Counted from the first letter of the stretch, positions 43,580-51,984 are shown. The stretch is 64,000 nt of DNA from an uncultured Ruminiclostridium sp. (GCA_944386545.1 CALXBK010000001.1:102315-166314), one strand, 5' to 3'. Program-made: numbers and translations. The notes: generated by a model from the letters alone, not told the origin.

Positions 43580-44380
43580 ATGACACCCGAACAGATTAAG
43601 ACAATTCAGCAGGCAGCAAGAAAAATCACCAACGATGAGCTTGTTGAAAGAATACAGTTTTTGAAAAAGTCAATAGCGGAAAAGCACCCGCTTACCACGG
43701 AGGAAAACGACAGCATAAACGAGGCTATGCTCAAAGCGCGTTTTATCGCTCCCGTGGCCTTGCATGATGTCGATTCAGCCAATCCCAACGCCGCAAGAGT
43801 GCAGTTTTCCCATGTGGGAACAAAGGACGGCAAGAAGTACATCATAGTGTTTACCGATATGAAAACCCTGCTCAAAAATGCCAAGGATGATGAAAAGCTG
43901 CTTGTTATAGGCTTTACCTTCGGAGACCTTGTAAAGGCAATGGGCGATCCGAGCATGAAGATGAACGGCTTTGTAATCAATCCCTTTACCGAGAATATCG
44001 TTTGCGGCGAAGCGCAGATAAAGGGCGTTATGATGTACCTGCAAAAGAAAAAGTACGATAAAGGCGAGCTTTCCGTTATCAACGAGGTGACGGGAATACC
44101 TGATGAGGTCACCTCGCCCATGACAAATTATTTTGACAAGCGCGGCGACGTTAAAAAGGCGTACATTATGAACATGAGAAAGGTGGACGCCTTCAACCGC
44201 CTCATTATCGTTGATTTTGAGGGCGACGAGGATAAATTCAAGGAATTTGCACAGGATTTCTCCGAGCAGGTTTTAAAGCCCATAAACGATGAAAAAGCGC
44301 CCTATGTTGTTATGTCCTTTGACCAGCCCGCGGCAAAGCAGGCTACAAGGGAGCAGGTGCCGTTCTACGTAAAGATATAA
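43580..44380 (+). CDS. SseB-like protein
   Basis: 266 residues matching the enhanced serine sensitivity protein layout: N-terminal SseB domain (FIAPVALHDVD..., YIIVFTDMKTLLKN, GFVINPFTENIVCG) and a C-terminal SseB domain (YFDKRGDVKKAYIMNMRKVDAFNRLIIVDFEGDE). Function poorly known. 26 bp after recR, with RBS GAAAGGAAAGG, and followed by a terminator that closes dnaX-ybaB-recR-sseB. Confidence 0.8.
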   Translation: MTPEQIKTIQQAARKITNDELVERIQFLKKSIAEKHPLTTEENDSINEAMLKARFIAPVALHDVDSANPNAARVQFSHVGTKDGKKYIIVFTDMKTLLKNAKDDEKLLVIGFTFGDLVKAMGDPSMKMNGFVINPFTENIVCGEAQIKGVMMYLQKKKYDKGELSVINEVTGIPDEVTSPMTNYFDKRGDVKKAYIMNMRKVDAFNRLIIVDFEGDEDKFKEFAQDFSEQVLKPINDEKAPYVVMSFDQPAAKQATREQVPFYVKI

Positions 44381-44396
44381 CATAACATAATATTTG

Positions 44397-44428
44397 AGAG
44401 GCTGTCAGCAAATGAGAGCCTCTTTTTT
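44397..44428 (+). terminator. Terminator of the dnaX operon
   Basis: AGAGGCT (44397-44403) pairs with AGCCTCT (44417-44423), then TTTTTT; it overlaps the leader of the hydrolase gene. Confidence 0.8.
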
Positions 44429-44442
44429 CAAAGGAGAAGCAA

Positions 44443-45330
44443 ATGATACCGCGTGAATTTGAATTTAAGGGAATGTACTGCAAGAAATGGCTTGCGGAAA
44501 ACCAATCGGCAAGGCTTGTGATAATTCACGGATTGGGCGAGATGAGCGAATATTATAAGCAGATGGCGGAATATTTCTGCAACAGCGGCGTTTCGATGTA
44601 TCTGCCCGAATACCGCAATCACGGCAGGACAACGCTTGACGCCGAGATAGACGACGCTCTCAGAGTAACGTCGGGAGAGTGCCTTGCCTTTTCGGAATAT
44701 GTAAAACAGCAGTCGGATAAGCCGCTGTTTATGCTTGGCCACAGCCTTGGCTCGCAGATAGCGCAGTATATGCTGAATACCGCAGATAAGCCGCTTTTTG
44801 ACGGCGTAATTCTCACGGGCTGTCCGGAGTTTGAGAATATTGAGCAGCTCCTTTGCGATATTGAAGCGGAAATAAAGGAGCGCGGCAAGCTCTCGCCCTG
44901 TCAGACGGTTTTTATGAAAATTTTCGGACACGTTGCCGATCCTTTTCCTGAAAAATGCACGGTGTCCTGGGTGACCTCCGACCTTGAGCGCGCGGAGTAT
45001 TACGAAAAGCTCCCCTATACCAACGTGATGTACACCTGCGGATATTACAAGAGCTTTTTATCCCTTGCCGCCGAGGTGCAAAAAGAGGATTATTTATTGC
45101 GTGCAAAGTACAAGCCGCCTGTTTTGGTTCTCGGCGGCAGTATGGATACCGTGGGCAAATTCGGGTATTATACTATTGAAAAGATAAATCAGCTTAAAAA
45201 AGCGGGCTTTGACGCACAGGGCAAGTTGTATGACGGTATGCGACACAGCATACTCCAGGAAAAAGGGCGCGAGGGGATATACGCAGATATATTGCGGTTT
45301 ATGAAAAATTGCATTAACGCAGCCAAGTGA
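44443..45330 (+). CDS. Alpha/beta hydrolase (lysophospholipase/monoacylglycerol lipase-like)
   Basis: 295 residues. LVIIHGLGEMSEYYKQMAEYF and YLPEYRNHGRT are the oxyanion and cap-leading regions, nucleophile Ser in MLGHSLGSQIAQYML, Asp in LGGSMDTVGKFG, His in DGMRHSILQE. The YRNHG stretch is typical of the PldB/MGL group. Cytosolic. RBS AAAGGAGAAG immediately after the dnaX-operon terminator. Confidence 0.87.
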   Translation: MIPREFEFKGMYCKKWLAENQSARLVIIHGLGEMSEYYKQMAEYFCNSGVSMYLPEYRNHGRTTLDAEIDDALRVTSGECLAFSEYVKQQSDKPLFMLGHSLGSQIAQYMLNTADKPLFDGVILTGCPEFENIEQLLCDIEAEIKERGKLSPCQTVFMKIFGHVADPFPEKCTVSWVTSDLERAEYYEKLPYTNVMYTCGYYKSFLSLAAEVQKEDYLLRAKYKPPVLVLGGSMDTVGKFGYYTIEKINQLKKAGFDAQGKLYDGMRHSILQEKGREGIYADILRFMKNCINAAK

Positions 45331-45361
45331 ACGATATTTTGCAGTTTTTAAGAAATTTACC

Positions 45362-45378
45362 TTGTGTAAATTGTACAA
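45362..45378. promoter_or_regulatory. Palindrome-like site TTGTGTAAATTGTACAA
   Basis: Nearly identical to 37618-37634; about 33 bp before the -35 of the solute-binding protein gene. Confidence 0.4.
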
Positions 45379-45410
45379 ACTTCTATGTAATAAACTGTCA
45401 CAATAGATAA

Positions 45411-45439
45411 TTGAAAAAACTTCTCCGATATGATAAAAT
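45411..45439 (+). promoter_or_regulatory. Promoter of the solute-binding protein gene with operator-like site
   Basis: TTGAAA 45411-45416, 17-bp spacer, TGATAAAAT with -10 at 45434-45439. TGTAAACGAATACA at 45454-45467 (cre-like, one mismatch) lies just after the expected start of transcription. Confidence 0.7.
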
Positions 45440-45502
45440 AAATTATCGGGTAATGTAAACGAATACACGGTCTTGTCCGCGTAAAATTTAAGGAGGATTT
45501 CG

Positions 45503-47032
45503 ATGAAAAATAAGAAAAGGATAATTTCGTGTCTGCTTGCGGCGGCTCTGGCAAGCTCCATGCTTACCGCGTGCAATACAGGCACTGCGTCGGGCACGTC
45601 ATCCGGCGGTCAGACATCAAGCACTCAGTCAACCGGCGGAGAAACGTCCACCGACGGCGATACATCATCAGGCGGTTCGACAGGCGCAAGCATAGACAAC
45701 GCTCCCTCAAACGGCACTGTTTTAAAGTGGCTGGGATACTATGACCTCAACACCGACGACAAGGAAATAGTGGATATATTTGCAGATAAGGGCTACACCG
45801 TAGAAACCATCAACACAAGCTCTGCTGAGTATTTTACCAAGCTCGCACAGCTCGTTACCTCCGGCGACTCTCCGGATATGGTGCGCTACGAATGGCAGTC
45901 CTTCCCTCACGGCGTATCAAATAACCTTTATATGCCGCTTGACGACTACATTGATTTTGACAGCGAAACATGGGTAGGCATGAAGGATACCATTGAAAAC
46001 TTTAATTATGCAGGCAAGCATTATTATATACCCTACCGCATGAACTCCGGCGTTGTTCTTATCTACAACCAGACTGCCCTTGACAACGAGGGTATCACCA
46101 CCGATCCCTTTGAGCTTTATCAGAAGGGCGAGTGGACCTGGGACACGTGGAAGCAGCTTATGGTTGAGTGGTGCAACATCGGCGACGATTATTACGGCGT
46201 AATGCCCACAGGCTTTGTAGCAATGCCGTTTATCGTATCCACAGGTACTTCTCTCATTGATGTTGACGGTGCAAACAAGCAGATTATCAACAACATGAAG
46301 GATCCCAACGTACAGAGATGTCAGGACTTCCTCGCTGAGCTTTCTAAGGAAGGCCTTGTAAACGCTGAATATTCCAACCCCGATTCCTGCCTCACAGACG
46401 GCAAGACCTTGTTTGCTGAATTTGGTCTTGACTGGGGCTGGTCCTCTGCACAGAGCGCTATGCTGGATCAGGAAATCAAGTTTGTTCCTATCCCGAGAGA
46501 CGAAAAGGCTGACAAGTACTATATGAACTCCGACACCTTCGGCTATCTCGTTCCCGCAGGTGCAAAGAATGTCAAGGCAGCGCTCACCTATATGGAAATC
46601 TGCCGTCTTGAAGAAATCGACCCCGAAAACCGAGCATCGGCAAAGGCTATGGCGACAGCAGAAAATCTCTACTATCCGAAATGCCCCGAATGCGGCGTTT
46701 CCGATCCTGACAAGACTTTGAAAAACTGCCCGTCCTGCGGTGCAGAGCGCAGACAGAACAGTAAGCACGCGCCCATGTCTGAGGAGCTTTACGAGCTTTC
46801 GATGGAGCTGAAAAATCCCACCAGCGAGGAGTTTACGTTCGTCTTTGACGATTGCTTCGGCTTCTCTACCGACCTTACAACTCTTCTCCAGTCCGGTAAC
46901 GAGGACGGCGAGGGCTGTATCCTCGGCGGACCGTTCAGAACAGGTGAGTCCTACACCAATCTGCGTGAATCCTACTTCGGTACGGTTGAATCCTATCTCG
47001 AACCGTACAGAGCGCTTATGCAGAACTCTTAA
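45503..47032 (+). CDS. Extracellular solute-binding lipoprotein (ABC sugar type) with zinc-ribbon insertion
   Basis: 509 residues. Lipoprotein signal (LAAALASSMLTAC, lipobox LTAC, Cys about 24), Ser/Thr/Gly-rich linker (25-75), then a family 1 solute-binding fold: VLKWLGYYDLNTDDKE, LVTSGDSPDMVRYEW, YYIPYRMNSGVVLIYNQTALD, GEWTWDTWKQLM. Binds an oligosaccharide. Odd: a four-cysteine zinc-ribbon motif (Cys394, 397, 409, 412; CPECG and CPSCG) sits in the C-terminal lobe. No permease or ATPase genes adjoin; the MsmK-type ATPase at 55636 may serve it. Confidence 0.88.
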   Translation: MKNKKRIISCLLAAALASSMLTACNTGTASGTSSGGQTSSTQSTGGETSTDGDTSSGGSTGASIDNAPSNGTVLKWLGYYDLNTDDKEIVDIFADKGYTVETINTSSAEYFTKLAQLVTSGDSPDMVRYEWQSFPHGVSNNLYMPLDDYIDFDSETWVGMKDTIENFNYAGKHYYIPYRMNSGVVLIYNQTALDNEGITTDPFELYQKGEWTWDTWKQLMVEWCNIGDDYYGVMPTGFVAMPFIVSTGTSLIDVDGANKQIINNMKDPNVQRCQDFLAELSKEGLVNAEYSNPDSCLTDGKTLFAEFGLDWGWSSAQSAMLDQEIKFVPIPRDEKADKYYMNSDTFGYLVPAGAKNVKAALTYMEICRLEEIDPENRASAKAMATAENLYYPKCPECGVSDPDKTLKNCPSCGAERRQNSKHAPMSEELYELSMELKNPTSEEFTFVFDDCFGFSTDLTTLLQSGNEDGEGCILGGPFRTGESYTNLRESYFGTVESYLEPYRALMQNS

Positions 47033-47062
47033 TTTATTTGTATAAGTAATTTGAATTTTTAA

Positions 47063-47096
47063 CCCCCGTTCATTATCTGAACGGGGGCTTGTTTGC
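47063..47096 (+). terminator. Terminator after the solute-binding protein gene
   Basis: CCCCCGTTCA (47063-47072) pairs with TGAACGGGGG (47078-47087), then a T-rich stretch; also usable by the convergent gene. Confidence 0.85.
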
Positions 47097-47109
47097 GTTT
47101 TTGTTAAAA

Positions 47110-47472
47110 TCATTCGCTTGCTTCGGGAAAAGAAACCTTCTGCCCGAATTTCATCAGCACAGCCGCATATAATTCCTTATTTATTTCATAATAATCCGTA
47201 GAAAAGGTTTTGCGGTCGTTTTCGTAGCCTTCAAAATTCAGAATTATCTCGGTGTAATTTTCGTCGCGGTAAAGCACGCACAGCAGATAACGGTTTTTCT
47301 CGGCATAGTAATTTACGGGAGCGAGCGAAAGCACGGATTTAATATCAGCCTCCAGCATACTTTTAAGCTCACCTTGCTTTACAAAGCAGAACTGCACCTT
47401 TTTTGCAAAGGGAAGTGCCTTTGTTCGTTTTGCAAGCGGCTTTTCGGGCGGCTGTTTTTTCTTAAAGAACAT
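47110..47472 (-). CDS. Hypothetical protein
   Basis: 120 residues from ATG 47472 (GGAGGATTATTT upstream); the frame is open further but without a site. Basic start MFFKKKQPPEKPLAKRTK, then an alpha/beta part with VNYYAEKNRYLLCVLYRDENYTEIILNFEGYE. No signal peptide or membrane helix. Not recognised. Own promoter at 47517-47545; convergent with the solute-binding protein gene. Confidence 0.65.
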   Translation of the reverse strand: MFFKKKQPPEKPLAKRTKALPFAKKVQFCFVKQGELKSMLEADIKSVLSLAPVNYYAEKNRYLLCVLYRDENYTEIILNFEGYENDRKTFSTDYYEINKELYAAVLMKFGQKVSFPEASE

Positions 47473-47516
47473 AAATAATCCTCCGATGGTATATATGAGC
47501 GTAACTAACTGAACAT

Positions 47517-47545
47517 ATATTAACATATTTTTGTCATATTGTCCA
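47517..47545 (-). promoter_or_regulatory. Promoter of the hypothetical gene at 47110
   Basis: Minus strand TGGACA (47545-47540), 17-bp spacer, TAATAT (47522-47517). Confidence 0.55.
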
Positions 47546-47702
47546 TAGTGTGAATAATATGTGAAACGGTTATATTCGCATTACTTAATATAATTATCCG
47601 TGAAATGTCAAAACAGTATCACAGCTTTTTCACAAAAAACAGGTATACTCTAAGCACAGTAAATCAATCAGGCGCATTTACGCAAGGAAAGGATGAAATC
47701 GT

Positions 47703-49307
47703 ATGAACGAGAACAACCTTAACAATATAAACAACAACGGTGCAAGGGGCGTTAATTCTCAGCCTCAGCAGAGCTATTCCCAAAGCGAACAGACGGGCAC
47801 AGCCTATAATGCGGCGGCTTACAATTCCGCAGGCGGCTCTGACGTATCGGGCAGACGAGAAAATATGACCACGGCAGGTATGCAGGGAAATACTGCTTCG
47901 GCAAACTTGCAGAGCGGTGCGAACACGGCAGGCACGCAGAGCAATACGGGAAATTCATCCTACCGTGTATCGAACACGGCGTACTATTCCCAGCAGCCAA
48001 ACGGTCAGTACAGATACACCGCACAAAATATGCCGTACAGGGAAAGCGCACCGATAAATCCGGCTTCCGAAAAGCTTCCGAAGAAAAAGAAAAGCGGAAA
48101 ATCAGGCTTTGCGGCGGCAGTAATTGCGGCGGCTCTTGTGGTAGGCGGCGCGGCAGGCTTTGCAGGAACGGTGCTTGGCAACAATATATTACAGACGGGA
48201 ACGCAGCAAAGCACAAGCGAGGATACATCGTCCGCAAACGAAAGCGAGCAAAAAACTCCCGCAAGTACGATAGATTTGAATGCCTCGCAGATTCCCAAGC
48301 CTCTTGACGAGAGCAAAATCAACGACTCCACAAACAGCACGCTGCTCAACGCCGAGGAGCTTTACGAGAAGGTAAAGAATACCGTTGTTATCGTGTATAA
48401 TTATCAGGATGTCATAGGCTATGTAGATCCCGTTAAATACGCTTTCGGAAGCGGAGTAATCTTTACCTCTGACGGATACGTAATTACAAACCACCATGTT
48501 GTTGAGGGCGCAACTAAATTAGTGGTAGCTGTAAACGATTATGAAGATCCCGATAAGATGAACGAATATGAAGCGGAGCTTATCGGAAGCGACTCACTCT
48601 CCGACCTTGCAGTTCTTAAAATAGTCAGCGACGAGTCGTTTGATTATGCAACGCTCGGCGACTCCGACACGGTAAGAGTAGGGCAGGATATTTGCGTACT
48701 GGGCAACCCCAAGCAGCTTGTAAGCTCCCTTACAAAAGGTATTGTTTCGGGTCTTGGAAGAGCTTCCGTATCGGGCAGTGCGTACGGCACCAGCACAATT
48801 CAGATTGACGCGGCAATAAACAGCGGAAACAGCGGCGGCGCACTTTTTGATATGTACGGAAACGTTATCGGAATTATCGACTACAAGATAGTATCCAATG
48901 ACAGCACCACGGTTGAAAACCTCGGCTTTGCCATCACCATAAACGATGCAAAGCCCGTCATAAACGACCTTATGACAGAGGGCTATGTCACCAACCGCGC
49001 GGGACTGGGTATAAACGGCGAATCAATAAGCGAATACTCCGCATATATTCAGGGACTTGAAAGCCCCGGCGTATATGTAACCTATATCAATGAGGATAAG
49101 CCTGTTGCCAAAAGCGGTCTTAAGGTGGGCGACATTATTACCAAGGTAAACGGCACGGAGGTTGTGACAATACTTGATGTCCAGAATATCGTCGGAAATC
49201 TCAATGTCGGCGATACCGTCGAGCTTACGGTGTTAAGACAGGGCGCAAACGGCAGATACAGCAGTAAAATTCTGACTGTAGAGCTTTCCGAAATTGAGCT
49301 GAGCTAA
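47703..49307 (+). CDS. HtrA/DegP-type serine protease with PDZ domain
   Basis: 534 residues. Long Asn/Gln/Ser/Gly-rich cytoplasmic N-terminus (1-125), a Lys-rich stretch, one membrane helix (about 137-160), Ser/Glu-rich linker, then the trypsin-like domain with GVIFTSDGYVITNHHVVEGA (His), SDLAVLKIV (Asp), INSGNSGGALFDMYGNVIG (Ser), and a C-terminal PDZ domain (AGLGINGESI...PVAKSGLKVGDIITKVNG). Extracytoplasmic quality control. The long low-complexity N-terminus is common in Firmicute HtrA. RBS GGAAAGGATG. A TATACT at 47644-47649 is the likely -10. Confidence 0.92.
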   Translation: MNENNLNNINNNGARGVNSQPQQSYSQSEQTGTAYNAAAYNSAGGSDVSGRRENMTTAGMQGNTASANLQSGANTAGTQSNTGNSSYRVSNTAYYSQQPNGQYRYTAQNMPYRESAPINPASEKLPKKKKSGKSGFAAAVIAAALVVGGAAGFAGTVLGNNILQTGTQQSTSEDTSSANESEQKTPASTIDLNASQIPKPLDESKINDSTNSTLLNAEELYEKVKNTVVIVYNYQDVIGYVDPVKYAFGSGVIFTSDGYVITNHHVVEGATKLVVAVNDYEDPDKMNEYEAELIGSDSLSDLAVLKIVSDESFDYATLGDSDTVRVGQDICVLGNPKQLVSSLTKGIVSGLGRASVSGSAYGTSTIQIDAAINSGNSGGALFDMYGNVIGIIDYKIVSNDSTTVENLGFAITINDAKPVINDLMTEGYVTNRAGLGINGESISEYSAYIQGLESPGVYVTYINEDKPVAKSGLKVGDIITKVNGTEVVTILDVQNIVGNLNVGDTVELTVLRQGANGRYSSKILTVELSEIELS

Positions 49308-49324
49308 AATGTAAATAGCTTTTC

Positions 49325-49359
49325 AAGGGATATTTCCTGTGGGGGAATATCCCTTTTTT
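49325..49359 (+). terminator. Terminator after htrA-like gene
   Basis: AAGGGATATTTCC (49325-49337) pairs with GGGAATATCCCTT (49343-49355), followed by TTTTT. Confidence 0.9.
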
Positions 49360-49368
49360 ATACCCTGC

Positions 49369-49397
49369 TTGACTATTTGCGGTTTTTATTGTAAAAT
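49369..49397 (+). promoter_or_regulatory. Promoter that reads into repeat A and the sigma factor gene
   Basis: TTGACT 49369-49374, 17-bp spacer, TAAAAT 49392-49397. Transcription would start at about the first bases of repeat A, making the repeat the 5' leader of the sigma gene. Confidence 0.65.
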
Positions 49398-49539
49398 ATA
49401 ACTTAGGCAAGATGTCCCCGCCTCTAAGGCGGCGGGTTCCATATTCGGTTTCAGTTGGGGTTCAATCCCCAACTGAAACCGAATCGCAGCTTCGCTGCGG
49501 CTTGCCACGTTGAATGACGGAGCAAGCCCCTTATTGAAC
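49397..49539 (+). repeat. Multi-hairpin repeat, copy A (full length)
   Basis: About 143 bp. From left: TATAACTTAGGCAAGATG, hairpin CCCGCCTC/GGCGGCGGG, an 18-bp perfect inverted repeat (49442-49459 with 49466-49483, loop TTCAAT), hairpin GCAGCTTCGCTGC, then TTGCCACGTTGAATGACG and the GGAGCAAGCCCC hairpin ending TTATTGAAC. No coding frame, no terminal inverted repeats. The same sequence recurs at 51777, 63476 and in part at 9267 and 32343. The layout resembles non-autonomous IS200/IS605-type elements. Confidence 0.8.
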
Positions 49540-49721
49540 AACGGATAAGATTGAAACCCGGTAGTTTGTGTAAAAGCGGCAAAAAGCACCCACATCTTGT
49601 GACAATGTACAAATTTTTCTGCGAATATTCTACAAACATTGCAAAATAATTTTTCCTTAAAAGTGAAACTTTTTTACTAAAACCGCCTACTACAAAGTAG
49701 GTGACGAAACGAGGTGAGCCG

Positions 49722-50264
49722 ATGGGCGAAAGCCGTCACGAGGAATATTTCAACAGCGTCTATGAAAGCACCGTAAAATCGGTTTCGCGCTTTGTTGTCA
49801 GCAAATGCGGGAATTTCGAGGACGCGCAGGATATAATCCAGAATGTTTACACCCGTTTCTTTAAGAGAATTACCGACAAAGGGCATGAGGATATCGAAAG
49901 TCCTGAGGCTTTTCTCATTAATATAGCTAAATATGAGTGCCGCACCTATTTTTCGGGCAAGAAGAAAAGCGAAAAGCTGTCGCTGTTTTCGGATTACACC
50001 GAGGAGGAGATGACGGCAATCGAGCGTGAAATGTCCACACCGAAGGAAAAGCTCGACGATTTGCTCTGCAATAAGCTTGTAGCAAAGCAGATATTTGAGG
50101 ATATAATGAAAAGTGATGAGCTGACAGGTCAGATTTTCTATCTGCACTTTGCCTGCGACATGAAGCTTGAAGATGTAGCGCAGGCTCTTGACATCAAGCT
50201 CTCGACAGTAAAAAACAGGCTTTACAGAACTATCGAAAAACAGAAAAAGAAATATAAATTCTGA
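49722..50264 (+). CDS. ECF-type RNA polymerase sigma factor
   Basis: 180 residues from ATG 49722 (GAGGTGAG upstream; GTG 49701 is in frame but lacks a site). Region 2: YFNSVYESTVKSVSRFVVSKCGNFEDAQDIIQNVYTRFF; region 4: LTGQIFYLHFACDMKLEDVAQALDIKLSTVKNRLYRTIEKQ. A hairpin (CCTACT/AGTAGG, 49686-49701) lies just before the ribosome site. 22 bp before its membrane partner gene. Confidence 0.9.
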   Translation: MGESRHEEYFNSVYESTVKSVSRFVVSKCGNFEDAQDIIQNVYTRFFKRITDKGHEDIESPEAFLINIAKYECRTYFSGKKKSEKLSLFSDYTEEEMTAIEREMSTPKEKLDDLLCNKLVAKQIFEDIMKSDELTGQIFYLHFACDMKLEDVAQALDIKLSTVKNRLYRTIEKQKKKYKF

Positions 50265-50286
50265 TTTTGCGAAAGGAGGCTTTTAA

Positions 50287-50997
50287 ATGAATACGAACGA
50301 GTTTTACAAACAGCTCATGAACGAGTATTCTTTCGACCACGAAACAATTAAAAAAGTCGCCATGGGCAAAATCACCCCCAAGAAAAAGGCGGTCAAAACG
50401 AAACGAAATTCCGTGCTCGCTGCTTGTTTTTCCGTATCTGCGGCTGCTGCCGCTGTTGCGGTGACGGTGGGCGTTACGACTATGTTCTTCGGTTCAGGCA
50501 ATCCCGTTACCGTTACTTCTGCCACACCTTTAAGCACACAGGAACGATTTAATCTTGCAATGGACGCATATAACAGCGCAGACGAGAATACCGAGGAGGT
50601 TTTCCTCTATGTTACCTTTACTGCCGCTGTTACTCCCGAAAAGATGCAGTCTACCCTTGCGTCTGCGGACGATACGGGCAATATCAGAGTTACCGAGGTT
50701 TATTTCGGTGACGGAAATTACGTTTCCGGCTCTGAGGAAATATCGGCGCTTTTTGAGGAAAACGCCGAGCAGATTACCGCAGTTAAGGTTTTCTGCCCCG
50801 GAAATTTGCTGAGAAAACTGATTTCTCTTGAAAATGTTTATCTTGTGGAAACGCAGGAAGCGTTTGAATCCGAGGATTTTTCCGTAATCGATCCGAACGG
50901 AGATTACGAGGGCTATCCGAATTATTCAGCCCCCGAAACAGATTGCTCAGATCCTGTAATCGGTGACACTACACCCCCGCCCGAGCCTGTTGAATAA
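50287..50997 (+). CDS. Putative anti-sigma factor, single-pass membrane protein
   Basis: 236 residues. A short cytoplasmic segment (1-42, FYKQLMNEYSFDHETIKKVAMGKI, Lys-rich), a membrane helix (about 43-68), and an outer domain with VTFTAAVTPEKMQSTLA, IRVTEVYFGDG and a Pro/Glu-rich tail. No zinc HxxxCxxC motif. The role as anti-sigma factor rests on the position after the sigma gene and topology; the outer domain is unrecognised. Strong RBS GAAAGGAGG. Confidence 0.68.
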   Translation: MNTNEFYKQLMNEYSFDHETIKKVAMGKITPKKKAVKTKRNSVLAACFSVSAAAAAVAVTVGVTTMFFGSGNPVTVTSATPLSTQERFNLAMDAYNSADENTEEVFLYVTFTAAVTPEKMQSTLASADDTGNIRVTEVYFGDGNYVSGSEEISALFEENAEQITAVKVFCPGNLLRKLISLENVYLVETQEAFESEDFSVIDPNGDYEGYPNYSAPETDCSDPVIGDTTPPPEPVE

Positions 50998-51054
50998 GAA
51001 GCTGCCGTTGTAAAAACAACGGTCAGCACGGCTGTGTATATTATATATAGTATG

Positions 51055-51080
51055 CCTGCGGATTTTTCCGCAGGTTTTTT
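51055..51080 (+). terminator. Terminator of the sigma/anti-sigma operon
   Basis: CCTGCGG (51055-51061) pairs with CCGCAGG (51068-51074), then TTTTTT. A further hairpin CCGTTGT/ACAACGG lies just after the stop codon (51004-51022). Confidence 0.85.
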
Positions 51081-51250
51081 GTTTTGGGCATAAAGTCGTG
51101 AAAACGGCAAAATATGTATTTAATATGGCTTTATTTTGGTATATTTTGGATAAAGATAAGTATTATGGTTTTGTTTTTTGATAATTTTGTATAAACTTTT
51201 CGAAAGATGTATAAACTTTTTGGAAAATGTGATGAAAAAGAAAAAACCGA

Positions 51251-51279
51251 TTGAAATTATTGTTAAAACATGATAGAAT
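51251..51279 (+). promoter_or_regulatory. Promoter of the small lipoprotein gene
   Basis: TTGAAA 51251-51256, 17-bp spacer, TAGAAT 51274-51279. Confidence 0.75.
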
Positions 51280-51346
51280 ATGAGACGAGCGAAATATAAA
51301 TTTTGCTTTGGCTGACAGCCGATTTTATTATTCGGAGGAAATCATA

Positions 51347-51712
51347 ATGAAAAAAATTGCAATGACACTCAGCATGGCGCTTGTGTGCGTATTCGCTTGC
51401 TTTTGCCTGACTGCCTGCGGCGAGCCCAGCCCCTATGTGGGAACATGGACTGCAACGAAGGCTTCGGCTATGGGTGTTGAGGTGGACGCTTCGGAGATTT
51501 ACGAAGAAGGCTTCTCCTTTACTCTTGAAGCTAACGGAAGCGCTTCTGTCAATCTGAACGGCGATGTATCCGGAGGCGGTAAGTGGGTAACTTCTGAAAA
51601 CGGCTTTACGCTGTCTGATGCAGACGGCTCCAACCCCATGGAGTTTACCGTAAGCGGCAATGAAGCTACAATAGAGATGATGGGCACTGAGATAATCTTT
51701 ACAAAGGGCTGA
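51347..51712 (+). CDS. Small lipoprotein with lipocalin-like beta domain
   Basis: 121 residues from ATG 51347 (CGGAGGAAATC upstream). Signal peptide with lipobox LTAC (Cys about 24). The mature part is all-beta: YVGTWTATKASAMGVEVDAS, FSFTLEANGSASVNLNGDVSGGGKWVTSENGFTLSDADGS, EATIEMMGTEIIFTKG, the lipocalin-like pattern common in Firmicute surface lipoproteins. Ligand unknown. Own promoter and terminator. Confidence 0.75.
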   Translation: MKKIAMTLSMALVCVFACFCLTACGEPSPYVGTWTATKASAMGVEVDASEIYEEGFSFTLEANGSASVNLNGDVSGGGKWVTSENGFTLSDADGSNPMEFTVSGNEATIEMMGTEIIFTKG

Positions 51713-51730
51713 TCAAAATTTAAAATGCAG

Positions 51731-51762
51731 TATCGGCGGGAGCATATCCCGCCGATATTTTT
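51731..51762 (+). terminator. Terminator after the small lipoprotein gene
   Basis: TATCGGCGGGA (51731-51741) pairs with TCCCGCCGATA (51747-51757), then TTTTT. Confidence 0.88.
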
Positions 51763-51776
51763 AACAGCGGAGGATA

Positions 51777-51850
51777 TATAACTTAGGCAAGATGTCCTCC
51801 GCCTCTAAGGCGTTGCCACGTTGAATGACGGGGCAAGCCCATTATTGAAT
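51777..51850 (+). repeat. Multi-hairpin repeat, copy C (internal deletion)
   Basis: Has the left end (TATAACTTAGGCAAGATG, CCGCCTCTAAGGCG) joined directly to the right end (TTGCCACGTTGAATGACG, GGGGCAAGCCC), lacking the central 18-bp palindrome and GCAGC hairpin of copy A. It lies just before the GH5 promoter. Confidence 0.8.
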
Positions 51851-51881
51851 ACAAAATTATTTTGTTTTTTAAACTAAGGTC

Positions 51882-51910
51882 TTGACTTTTTTTGTGAAAG
51901 CGATTACAAT
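51882..51910 (+). promoter_or_regulatory. GH5 promoter with a perfect cre-type operator
   Basis: TTGACT 51882-51887, 17-bp spacer, TACAAT 51905-51910. TGAAAGCGATTACA (51895-51908) matches TGWAANCGNTNWCA at every position and overlaps the -10, so CcpA or another LacI-family protein would repress. Confidence 0.75.
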
Positions 51911-51984
51911 ATGATTAATGCGTGTAATGGTGATTTACGCAAGGCGACATGAAACGTAAAATAAGAAAAGGAATGGACCTGTTT

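Noticed and set aside
45917..47113. Long open frame opposite the solute-binding protein gene
   Set aside because: Antisense shadow; the plus-strand frame has signal peptide, family motifs and a promoter.
49442..49483. GGGGTTCAATCCCC looks like a tRNA T-arm
   Set aside because: It is the centre of an 18-bp palindrome in the repeat; no acceptor, D or anticodon arms are present around it.
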